NCBI GenBank assembly: GCA_021464245.1
Contig: JADCRB010000018.1
Coordinates: 1,302,001 to 1,366,000, forward strand
DNA length: 64,000 nucleotides
Source: Carallia brachiata
Taxonomy: Eukaryota; Streptophyta; Magnoliopsida; Malpighiales; Rhizophoraceae
Reading direction: 5' to 3'
In this document: in pieces, positions 12,210-22,207 of the stretch
How positions within the stretch are numbered: the first letter of the stretch is position 1
How the letters are laid out: every line of letters starts with the position of its first letter
The notes under the pieces: generated by a model
What the model was told of the DNA's origin: nothing
Database searches by the model: none
The model's input: the letters and a program-made list of their open reading frames with translations, nothing else
Program-made: the position numbers and the translations under genes

Positions 12210-14045
12210 GACAAAAAATGAGAGTAAGAAGGTTTCACTTTCAATTAAACGCGTGTGTTGTGTTGGAAATTTCAGGTGCTACGAGTAAAATACAGGCTAT
12301 TTTTAACTGAAATATTTTTTGGATACAAAATATAAAAATAGAGGAGATAGATAAAAATTTAAATTGTTAAAATATAAAAAATTATTAAATTAAAAAATAA
12401 ATAATTAATTTGTCAAATATTATTAAAGTAATTACATATTTTCTTAATATATCACTAAAAATGCCTACACAATCTTTTTTTTTTTAATTACGTAACTGCC
12501 CACCAGCTACATGTTTTTCCTTTGGTTGGCAATTTCTTTACTTTTGGCATTTTTTTTTTTTTTAATCTTAAGGAGAAAGGAAAAGGGAAAAGAAAAATAA
12601 ATAAAACCGTAACAAGAACAGAGCAGCCACCTTCAAATTTGCAATGAAATCAATATAAGAGATGCAGACAAGGAAAAAAAAATGGAGAATTTAAAACGTT
12701 GAAAACTGAAATTTAAATTTATCTGTCTACGGGGATATTCACATTCTGAACTTTTTTTTTTTTTTTATTATAATGGTAGAGTTAGTAAAACACACATTGC
12801 AATTATTAAAAAATATATATTTAATTATTTCTTTTAATAATATAACACTTACCGATTAGGTTGCTTACTTCATGTCTTTTTAATTTGTGACGCATTATAA
12901 AGTTGGAAGGGGTCTCATTTTGGGCGTCAGATCAGGTCAGTCTAAATTCTCTAAAAGCAAATTTGTTTTTTTTTTTTTGGGACTTAGTCGTGTTATATGA
13001 AAAGGAAAAAACAAGTTTTGACGTTCTTGTGGTTAAAGTTAGAATTCAATTAATTATGCTATCAACGCTAATTAATTATATAAAAATTTTTAATTTTTGA
13101 TTTTAACACGTCACATAACAACTAAGACTACAATTATTATTAGTTTAATACTAAAACCATATCAAACAAAGCTTACCTTAATCAAATTCTTTTTACATGT
13201 TTTTATAACATTAATAGTTCATGGTAGAGAGGATTTTTGTTATTTTCTCTATATCAAAAAAGTCTTCAATGGTGTTGCATACATCAATATTATAGTCTCT
13301 CATGCATGTAATAAATGTTTGATTCGGTCCCGTCAAACTCTTTTTGATTTTTTGGCCTGGGGTGCAATCACCGAGTAAGAAGAGGAGAATTTCGGAAGAA
13401 GCAGGGGTCGAACACTCGTCTCCTCTTTAGCCAAATAGCTAAATGTCTTTTTTTCTTTTAATTTATAAGGAGTTTTATTAGGCATTTGGGAGGAAAAGTG
13501 AGATTTAATAAATTTGAACTCTCCACCTACTAATTAAGAGATAACTCTCAAACAGTTGAACAAATATCCAACCTCTAAATCCCTACATGCTCTATACTCT
13601 AAAAGCAGTGGATAGTCGGTCCCCTCAAACTCTTGTTATATACAGCCTGCCCATATCTAATTTTGCCGGGCCATGATGGCCTGCTTCCGACTTTGAAGGA
13701 GTTTACCGACTTGGATTATTAAGATAAGGTACTGGGCTGTTAGTTGGACTAGTTCTGGCTCGGAGGAAGTTCACCAGTTGAGATTTTTGGGCCTGTACTG
13801 GATTTGTCAAAGATTCATAGTGATTAGAGGTGTTGGCGGACGGAGGGTTTTATAGGACAATTTACATGCTGACAGTTAATGGTAGTTTTTCAAAATTTTA
13901 AACTGTCACCGATCTACTAATCGTTTAAGTCACCTAAACTAATTTATCTATTACGGATTGATTGTGGGCCGTTTGAACTCATATAATCTTGCCTAAATAA
14001 AATGCTACAACAATAATAATAGAGAATGTGAAAATAAAATGCAAT
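12210..14045. other. RING promoter side and AT-rich spacer
   Basis: The part just above 12209 should contain the RING gene's leader and promoter. Further right the DNA is AT-rich with long poly(T) tracts. A GC-richer block at 13610-13850 reads like an old transposon fragment. An 18-base motif resembling CGGTCCCSTCAAACTCTT occurs near 13326 and again near 13617. No gene is supported. Confidence 0.35.
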
Positions 14046-14049
14046 TTCG

Positions 14050-14735
14050 TAGTTCATGGAAGCTTAAAACATCCAAAAAAATAAAAGAAAAAGAAATAAC
14101 AATTGCAACAAGCCCACCAAAGAAGGCCACTGGAGCAAGTCAAAGCAAAACCAAAAAGAACCCAAACCTCAAGCCCAAACATAACCGGCCCACAAGCCCA
14201 GGGCACATATGCCCAACAAACAGATCCACAGACACCCCTCACTAAGAGAGGCTGACAACGACAAACGGCAGCTAATCCGATAGGCTACAACAGAAGTCAA
14301 ACGCCATCTGAAATCGCAACAGATCCCATAAGAAGCTCTAGGAGATAGATGGCAAAACCAAAGCAACGCTATGACCCACACCGAGAAAGCCACCTGAGGC
14401 GCTAAAGGGAAGCCGAAGCCACCGAACCATCACCCACTATGCAAGGCCCAACTAGAAGCCAACAAAAGGAGACCCTCCACCCCCAAGCCGATCGCAAGGA
14501 CAATTGGGGGAGACAGGGAAGCGAACGCACAAACACTGAGGCCCACTAAACAAATATGCACAGGAGAAAAGCAGTAACCAGAGACCCAAAATCCAACCCC
14601 CACCACGAGAACGACCAACCAATGGCCACCAGGGACCAACCAAGTTTCACCAAGGAAGCACCAATCAGAAAGTACTTTCGGCATAGGTTAGCAAGCCACC
14701 GGCACACGATAATCACTTCTGGACTCCCTCATTAT
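14050..14735 (-). mobile_element. GC-rich poly(A)-type retroelement, third copy (degenerate)
   Basis: Read on the minus strand, this GC-rich block aligns with the two intact copies at 24604 and 29346. Its 5' part has a GATTATCGTG ... TTGCTAAC sequence matching the start of the 29346 copy, and the segment with TTTTCTCCTGTGCAT and CTCCCCCAATTG matches the 24604 copy. The 3' side ends near a TTTTTTTGGATG motif similar to the CTTTGGATAAAA end of the 24604 copy. No clean poly(A) tail or target duplication survives. Long open frames on both strands reflect GC content and match no protein I know. Confidence 0.6.
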
Positions 14736-14739
14736 TTTT

Positions 14740-16827
14740 TGAGTTGTTGCCCAAACCTTGAGAAACTGGAACTTTAAGTAACTGAATAGTGAATTTATCT
14801 CCATACACTTTCTAGTATATAAATGATATAATATTTTTGATGTAAAGCTCAACCATTCATATTACATTACATTTTCAAAAATAGAAATAACACTTTGTGA
14901 TCTTATACTATTGTTTAAACTTTAAAGGAATAATGGTATAACTGGTGTATTTTGTGAACGCAACTTTTCCATGTGACTATGTTCTTGAAAAGGTGAACAA
15001 TCTTCACTTTCTTTCAAGTTTGAATTGGTTATAACTCGCATACCACTATTCACTCTTTTTTTTTTTTTAATTAGAATTTTGGAACTTACGTTGAACAAGT
15101 CCAGATCGACCTTTAGGATCGATTCCCTAAACCAGGAAAAGCTTCTTTCCCCTTCTTTCCCGTACACATGGGGGTACAGATCATATACATATTGACCCAA
15201 ATGGCACCTATCCATATGGTATTGAAGTTTGTTGAGTTTTCATTTTGTTTTTGTTTTTGTTTTTGTTTTTTTTTTTTTTTTTTTGAGAGAAGTATGTTGG
15301 GTTTTGCGCTGTAATAAGAAGCATGAATTTATCAAGTATGATCACTGGAATGCTACAGTGCATTCGATGAACAACTCTCAACCAACCTATTTCTCCTTAA
15401 GTCTTAAGTGTGCATCTATGAATGCTCTTCGCTGTTCTTTTGGTGTCGAGCTTTATTCAACTACATACGTACACTTGATATCTCAATAGGAGAATGAGAA
15501 CGCATTTATGAAATAAGCCAGATTTATCCTTAGCTCTTAAATATCCAAATGGAGCATTAGTGTGAGGGAGGGACAAGGACAGGGAGGATGAAAGCAACTT
15601 TATTATATATTTCACAGTCAAAGAACCTATAACACTTGCCTCGCTTCCTTGGGGAAAAAAATTACTATTGAGGCACTGTAGTTAGTTGTATTTGATTGTC
15701 ATATATGTCAAACAGAGTGTGACAGCTAGCAAGCAACCAACGGCTACCAACCAAGTCTAGGTAAACATCCATGTGATGCTCACTCATTGTATTATATACA
15801 GTACATGGGCATATATATATATATATACACTCGTGAAAATTGCACTCGCGCATGTGCCATCTCCGACTATCCCGCACAGGGCAATTCCCAAAGTTTATGG
15901 CAATTTTGAGACGTTCTACATGTACCACTTCTTTGATTATTTATTTATAAATTAATTTAGTGGTGTAATTCCCACCGTCCGACAACCCACAAATTCGTTA
16001 CCGTTAACGCCATTCTCTATGGGCATCCATATGTTGGTGGAATGCATGTCGACCTAATTATTGTTGTTAAACATGGTGGGTTAATTTTTATTGTTTATTT
16101 AGATTTATACGTGTGAGAATGTTATACATTTTACACTCTATTCAAGAATCGCTAATGATATACATACTTTATTTTTAAATATAGCATTTCACATGATGTT
16201 AACATATATATATAGTAAAAATTATCAGAGAGAACTGCAAAATTGCCAAGCTACTTGGTTACACTTCAAAGATATCTGAGAACTGAGACAGTTTTTGTGA
16301 GTTGGGGTATAACTTGTAATTAACATTAGCATGATCTTCAAGTTTCAGCAATGTCAATTTTGCTTGGTTGCACTCCAAACTTCTATAGATTAGATAATTA
16401 TTAATCAAGTTTCGTTAAGTTTGCAATCCATTGACCCATGATACTCACGAGTGTCAAAAAGTAGTAGCATGACCTGCATCTTTGGAGGCCCCTCACAGTC
16501 ATAAATCCCACATATAGGCTTATAATATAATGCTAGGTCTTGTCTCACCTACTTCAACTGAGAACTCCCTACCTCCAGTTTCAATCAAAGGCATGCAAAT
16601 CCTATTTAGAAAAAAGGAAATTTTCTTTCTTGGCTGTAACTAAGCATATTATTATTTGTTTGTTAATATACACATTTTATCTTATATTTTTGGGCATCGT
16701 TGCCAATAACATGTAACAAGATTCTAATTTTTCTTTTTGGTCAAAATGTGAAATTGATCTGTCTCTTCTCATTTCTCACATGATATAATAAGCTAGGATA
16801 AATAGTTTCTACCATACCATAAAAGCC
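14740..16827. other. intergenic, repeats and microsatellites only
   Basis: Contains a (GTTTTT)n/poly(T) tract at about 15245-15284 and a short (AT)n at about 15812-15828. On the minus strand, 14990-15215 gives an ATG frame (MDRCHLGQYVYDLYPHVYG) running to a GTAAGT-like donor near 15085. It might be a stray exon fragment, but I recognise no family and no partner exon. Confidence 0.3.
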
Positions 16828-17333
16828 GGGATAGATAAACAAAATATTCCTGAACCTTTTCAAAAGTTTCAATGTAGTCCTAAAGTTTCATTTTTTTCGT
16901 TTCAGTCATGAACGTTACCGATCCCTTTTAATGTGGCACATTCATGGACGAAACAAGAGTCATACATTAAATTTCATGGTCAAACATTAGAAATACATAC
17001 ATAATAATCATCTTAATATGCATTTTTCATACAAATGATTATCTTAAAATAATTATCTTGAATAGACCTTTTGGTTTTTTTGAGTGAATGCTGGTCATTT
17101 ACATGTCAAACGTGAGATATAAGTATAAAATAATTATCTTGAATATGTATTTTTCATGTTTGACAATATAATTTAACGTTTGACTCACGTTTTACCCGCA
17201 AGTGTACCACATTGAAAAGGATTGATAACATTTAGAACTGAAACAAAAAAAAAAGTAAGAAGTTTAGAATTACATTACAAAAATTAATGAAAATGTTTAA
17301 GACTATCTTTTTTTTTTTTTTTTCGCTCATCCC
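16828..17333. mobile_element. MULE-type MITE with GGGATA termini
   Basis: A non-autonomous DNA element of about 506 bp. The left end starts GGGATAGATAAA and the right end finishes ATCCC. The inverted arms stay similar for roughly 200 bases (GTCCTAAAGTTTC and GTTTCAGTC on the left match the reverse complement of the right). Flanks are CATAAAAGCC (16818-16827) and CGTAAAAGCC (17334-17343), a 10-bp target duplication with one mismatch. Long arms and 9-11 bp duplications are typical of Mutator-like MITEs. No transposase is encoded. Confidence 0.8.
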
Positions 17334-17343
17334 CGTAAAAGCC

Positions 17344-18034
17344 TGTGACTGGATCTCTTTTACTTTCACTTCTTTTAGAAAATTTCAACTGTGTTTGCAG
17401 ATTTAAATATGTGTTTATGTGGGAACAGGTGTAACAGAAGTGTTAAAGCTCGAATTCCTATGTTTTATGTGTGGTTGGTGGCGCCAATCTTGGTGACCAA
17501 GACAAACCTCTCCTCGTTGCATGCATGGCGGCAGACAGACGCTGAACAACCATATCTTTCATTCCACGCGAAAATATGACTTTTTCTTTTTCCAACAGCT
17601 TGAAGCAAACCAAAAAAGAGCTCATACATATTTAAAGGTTTTCCATTTTTATAGTCGAGATATTCAAAGGTTTTTGAAACAAACATCAGTGCTTTGTTTT
17701 TTGGGATTCCTAAGTGCATGTAACCACTTACAATTATTTTAAGTAAAATAGGCATATCTCTATAACAAAAGTTATTAGAAGAATGTTCATAATAAACAAA
17801 ATTGAAATTTTTTACAATTATAGTGATAAAACGTAGAATAAAAAATATGTTGATTTTTTTTTTTCACTTTTTATCAATTTAATTATAAAAAATTTTAATT
17901 TATTACGTTACGAACACTCTTCTCATAAACTTTTCTCCTGGACATGTAACTACCCTTTTATCTCAATTAGTATATCATGGGGACTACTTGAGGAAAAGTC
18001 TGTGTCGGAACCTACCTTTGACTTGGGTTTGGAC
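17344..18034. other. upstream region of the RGF-like gene
   Basis: AT-rich DNA with short, unconvincing open frames. The right end forms the promoter of the peptide gene at 18124, including a TTTGACT W-box-like motif near 18018. Confidence 0.4.
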
Positions 18035-18043
18035 TCTATAAAG
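18035..18043 (+). promoter_or_regulatory. TATA box of the RGF-like gene
   Basis: The sequence TCTATAAAG lies about 85 bases before the ATG at 18124, predicting transcription start near 18065-18075 and a short leader of about 50-60 bases. The position suits a compact secreted-peptide gene. Confidence 0.6.
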
Positions 18044-18123
18044 ACCCTATTTTCCTTCACATGAGTCCTCTCTCCTTTAGTTGTCTACCAAAAGGCATAC
18101 TCAAAGAAGAAAGGAAGGCCAAA

Positions 18124-18808
18124 ATGGTAGCTATGAAGCATGTTGGCCTTCTACTTATGTGCATCTTACTGCATGTAAGAAACTCAAGAGCAAATAGCCA
18201 GCAAGGTAATAACTAAACCAAATTCCTTCTTTTCATTCATGCTATATATATTGTCCATAATGAACTCTCATTGATGCTTAAGGTTTGTAATTTGTACTTC
18301 TTGCAGCTGTGGAGGGAACACTCAGTGATCATAAAGAAATTCGTGAGCTTGAAATGGCGAGAAGCAGTTTGTTAGAAGTGGAAAAGGTATGCACTTCTCT
18401 TGTTACAGTTACCTTTGTGAGAAAATACAAATTTAAATTAATCAATATATGAGAGGCATTGATCCGCGGAAAAACATTATGTACCAGGGATTTAAATATG
18501 TTCCAGCAGCCAAGAATGAAGCTAAAGACACAAGTATTGGAGGAAGAAAGTTGAAGGTGAAAAGGGTATTGAAGATGAACGAAGAGAAAGTGAAAGAGGA
18601 AGCTTTGAAAGGAGAAGAAACAAGGATTCCAGGTGCAGATCATTTTGTAGGGAAATGTGAGCGTAGAGGGAACCGAACCTTGATTAATGTAAAATGCAAT
18701 TCGAGTAATAGGAGCTCTGTTAATACTCTGAATGACAAAATGGTTGGCTTTACTGCATTCAGTGCCGATTATCATGTACCAAGATCCCACCCGCCTAAGA
18801 ACAACTGA
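18124..18808 (+). CDS. GOLVEN/RGF/CLEL-type secreted peptide precursor
   Basis: Encodes a precursor of about 160 residues for a root meristem growth factor (GOLVEN/CLEL) peptide, a secreted, tyrosine-sulphated, proline-hydroxylated signal perceived by RGI/RGFR receptor kinases. Exon 1 (18124-18205) encodes a signal peptide: MVAMKHVG, then a hydrophobic LLLMCILL core, then polar SRANSQQ. Exon 2 is 18307-18386. Exon 3 is best placed at 18488-18808, its acceptor chosen because it keeps the frame from exon 2 (phase 0). The variable region is Lys/Glu-rich. The extreme C-terminus is DYHVPRSHPPKNN, which fits the family pattern DYxxPxxHPPxxN with an Asp-Tyr sulphation site. The next stop is immediate, as expected. 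The exon 3 acceptor has a weak pyrimidine tract, so that junction is the least certain point. Which family member this is cannot be decided here. Confidence 0.8.
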
Positions 18809-19098
18809 GGAAGAGAAGAACAGTGAAGCCCCCTAAAAGATAGCTTTAATTATGTTATCTTTCCCAATTTTGGTTTCAATGTTTCTTTTTGGTTGACAGA
18901 AGTGTTAGTTTTGAGTGAATACTAGTGGGATTAGCAGGCTTTTTGTATGTATTCAAATAGACATTCGGCTTTTGAATATAATTTCTTTCCCATTTTAAGC
19001 TGCAATAGTTTCCATATCCCTTTTACTAAATTTCATGTATGCTTTAGTAAATATGGTCTAAAATTGTACATTATACAGTGTTGTACCATTTACAGGCC

Positions 19099-19104
19099 AA
19101 TAAA
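19099..19104 (+). terminator. AATAAA poly(A) signal after the first RGF terminal exon
   Basis: An AATAAA hexamer lies about 290 bases past the stop at 18808 and about 50 bases before the next exon pair. It suggests that transcripts ending in the first RGF motif can be polyadenylated before the second exon pair is reached. Confidence 0.4.
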
Positions 19105-19154
19105 AGGCATAACTTTGCTGTATTTCAATTTGAATATTTTCATGCATAATGCAG

Positions 19155-19667
19155 GTAAGGATAATCATGCTTCAAAGAAACCACCTTCAGGAATCTCCCA
19201 AGAGCACTATAAAGACAAGGTCTCTCTATCTCTCTCTCTCTCTGATTACATTTATCTCCTGTAAAAAATCCACTTTGAGTTGTTGAACTTCTCAGCTTCT
19301 TCACACAAAGGATCGAAGTGTCATGTTGGAGGCAGAGACATTGATCAACCCCATGAAAGAGAGAGCATCTAAAAGCGGGCCAATTAACCTGCAAGCTGAT
19401 ACTTGCCAAGCTTGCTCCCAGAATTCCAAGCTTGTTCCAAACAAAGACAACTTGGAATATTCATCAGGATCTAAAGAACTGACTCCAGAAGAAATGGTGG
19501 GTTCCCTTCAGAATCTCCAGTCCCCCCAAAAGCTTCTTGATCAGGCTGCTAATGAGATTGTTAACTTGATGAATAAAGACTACTCAGGAGGAAAAGCTAC
19601 TCGTTACAAGCCCCCAATCAACAATGATCAGCCATTAACTGATCAAGAACAACTAATGAACCCATAA
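19155..19667 (+). CDS. second RGF-like exon pair, alternative 3' end or headless paralogue
   Basis: Two exons, 19155-19219 and 19311-19667, join in frame (GHYKDK-like end GAC AAG to GAT CGA AGT) and end with TAA. The first begins after a CAG acceptor in phase 1, exactly the phase left by exon 1 of the gene at 18124, so splicing exon 1 directly to it gives signal peptide, then GKDNHASKKPPSGISQ, and a precursor of about 168 residues. Near the C-terminus is DYSGGKATRYKPPINN, an RGF-like motif with Asp-Tyr, Pro-Pro and Asn-Asn but with extra residues between Tyr and Pro-Pro, and a further 14 residues follow. No separate signal-peptide exon is visible between 18809 and 19154. It may be a mutually exclusive terminal exon set, or a tandem duplicate that lost its first exon. 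The GAC AAG|GTCTCT donor is acceptable, not ideal. Confidence 0.6.
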
Positions 19668-19669
19668 AT

Positions 19670-21312
19670 TTGATTTGTCCCGAAATTTTTGACCCCATAG
19701 ACCAGTCCCCTTAGCCAATTCCCTGACCTTGTGTTCCCCTGTGGCTTTTTTTTTTAAGCTTTGCCTTCCTTCCTGATGTAATTGAAAGCGTAGTGAAACT
19801 CATAATGTACTCTTATACATTCTTGAAGGAAGATGTCATCATTGGGTAGCAAACCGTGAATCTCTGTCATTTGTAGCAACATTGCGTGACTCAACTAGTT
19901 GATAGAACTTGGAAATGCAGGGATGGTCTGTTTTCCCTTTTGCCCAACAATTTGTGTTTCATCCAAGTAAGTAACTGGGACAAGTACTTACTTCTGATAA
20001 TACTAGGAATATATATCAGCAGATGCTGGAACCTGGAATAAAATGGAAAGCTATAAGATTTCATTTCTTATGCAAAACTAAAAATGGGGGCGAACCCACA
20101 AATTTAGCTTGTTTCTAGTGTTTTGAACCCATAAATTAACCTGCTTTATAAATTCCCTCCCCAAATGCAAGAGTGGTGAGTGTCATTTTGTAGTCTTCTT
20201 ATACATGGGTGCTGGAGGATGCCATTAATATGCTATGCTGGCTAGATAGCACTCTGCTTCGGCTTCATTCTCTTCCATTAGTACGCACGGATTATCTGTT
20301 CGCCTTTCGGAAAAGAGGTGGTCTTTCATCCAAGAAAATAGTTGTAACGGAGACTTGGGAATTGATAACAGCAAGTGTTAACTCAAAGACGCAACAACAA
20401 AGTTTAAATGTTAGCGTGTTTTTATATTGATTATTAGGATTCGATTCTCTGCATCCACACTCTTTCTTAACTCTATCTTAATAAATGTTAGGTGGCCTAA
20501 AAAAATAGTTAAAGTCATTGACACGGTGTTAAATTCTAAATTCAATAATTACTATAGTCTGTAGTAGATGAGTCATGTTCAACTCTATTAGTATTCAGAT
20601 AATATATTTATCTTTGTGAAGATGGTTGAATGATATATTAATAAATGAGTATTATTCTAACTGCGACTCATAAATCTGATAATTGATATATCTGTGAAAA
20701 AAAATTTTATTATTAAAAAAAAACAAAATTTAAATGAAAAGTTATAGGAGATTCATTTCGTTTTTCAATACGAAAAAGATCGGCGGTCAGAGAGAGGAGG
20801 ACAGAAGAAGTATCAATAATGCAACAATAAAGAATATTTCTGCAACAATGTTGATTTTTTCTGCAACAAAAAATAACGCGATAATTTTTGTTACATATTT
20901 TATCAATTTTGTTGCAGAAATCAGTAAGATTGTTGTATTATTAACACTTCTTCTGATTAATTTTTTCTGTCCGTGTGTCCGTACCCTTTTCAATAGCATA
21001 AATTCCCTTGATAAAGTACAGGGAGACATCTGGCCAAAAAAGAAAGGGTACAGGGAGGCATATTTTTCCTAAAGGTTTTATTGCCCACTAGCTGAACTTT
21101 AGCAAGACATGAGTGTCAATGTTTGATTCATTCTCTTGTTTGCCCTCTTGGCCTTTTTTAGTGTGTTCAGTTTAATCAGTTCAGTCCAATAATAGTGAAG
21201 TCTATTGTCAGGGCTTAGCCAATTCAATTCAATTTCGTAATATCACGTGCTAGTCGAGTTGGACATATCAACGTAGAGGACAAGAACATGAATTGACTCA
21301 TAATTTCTATAA
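19670..21312. other. intergenic, one hairpin repeat
   Basis: Contains AATAAA at 20037-20042, a possible poly(A) signal for the second RGF exon pair. An imperfect inverted repeat lies at about 20797-20985 (listed separately). No gene is supported. Confidence 0.4.
20797..20985. repeat. short foldback (MITE-like) inverted repeat
   Basis: The left arm GGACAGAAGAAG ... AATAATGCAACAAT ... TTTCTGCAACAA is matched by the reverse complement of the right arm (TTGTTGCAGAAA ... ATTGTTGTATTATT ... TTTTTCTGTCC). The whole segment could fold into a hairpin. I could not identify a target duplication. Confidence 0.5.
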
Positions 21313-21322
21313 AAAGAAAAAG

Positions 21323-21825
21323 GAGATAAGTATTTTTTGGGTCTTAAATCTTTAAATTTTTTTACGTTTTAATTCTAAATTTTTTTAACATTTCATTTGA
21401 ATTATAAATCTTTTAATTTTTTACTATATCAGTCCTTTAAGTTACGAAAAATATAGTTAATCTATTAATAAGTGAGTTTAATTTAATAAAAATCATTTAA
21501 AAAGTTTAAATACATGAGTTAAATATTTTTTTCATCAACAAAATATGCATATTAAATATTTTTTAATCAACAAATATACGAATTAAATAGGCAACATGCA
21601 TTTTTTTTTTTTATAGAAAAGACATTCAATTCATATATTTAATCTTTTTTAAATAATTTTTTGTAAAGTTAAAATTATTTTTTAATAGATTGATCACTTT
21701 TATTAAACAGAGAGACTGATTTGGTAGAAAATCAAAAAGTTTAGCATTCAAATGAAATGTCAAAAAGGTTTAGGACTCAAACGTAAAAAAATCTAAAGGT
21801 TTAGGACTAAAAAAATACTTATCCC
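21323..21825. mobile_element. MULE-type MITE, copy A of a ~500 bp family
   Basis: About 503 bp, from GAGATAAGTATTTTTTGG to TACTTATCCC, with long inverted arms. A perfect 10-bp duplication AAAGAAAAAG flanks it (21313-21322 and 21826-21835). It is nearly the same sequence as 35594-36093 along its whole length (shared ACATGAGTTAAATATTTTT and CAACAAATATACGAATTAAA). No coding capacity. A Mutator-like element would have to supply the transposase. Confidence 0.9.
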
Positions 21826-22207
21826 AAAGAAAAAGTGCATGGTCAAGCAAGTAAGTGATTAAATTATATTCAAATTGTGATAATAAATATTTTTTTATGT
21901 AATTATAATAATAATAAATAATACGAATATAATTGTATAAAATAAACTCAATGCTGCAATTTAATTATTGTTTGGACAACTTTTCAATTTGGCCACCTAA
22001 AATTTCGTACTGTACTTTTTTGATATTTATTAAAGTTGCAACGAATTTTTTGACTGTCTTTAAATTACTTCCATAACCAAATTTGCCCGCAAGTATAGCC
22101 CTAGAAATTTTTTCCGCTTGAAAATTTGGAAAACGACTGCCTAGAATCATCTCTTTGACTGGGTTGGGCAAGCTTAATCTATAATACTGATAAAAACATA
22201 ACGCAAG

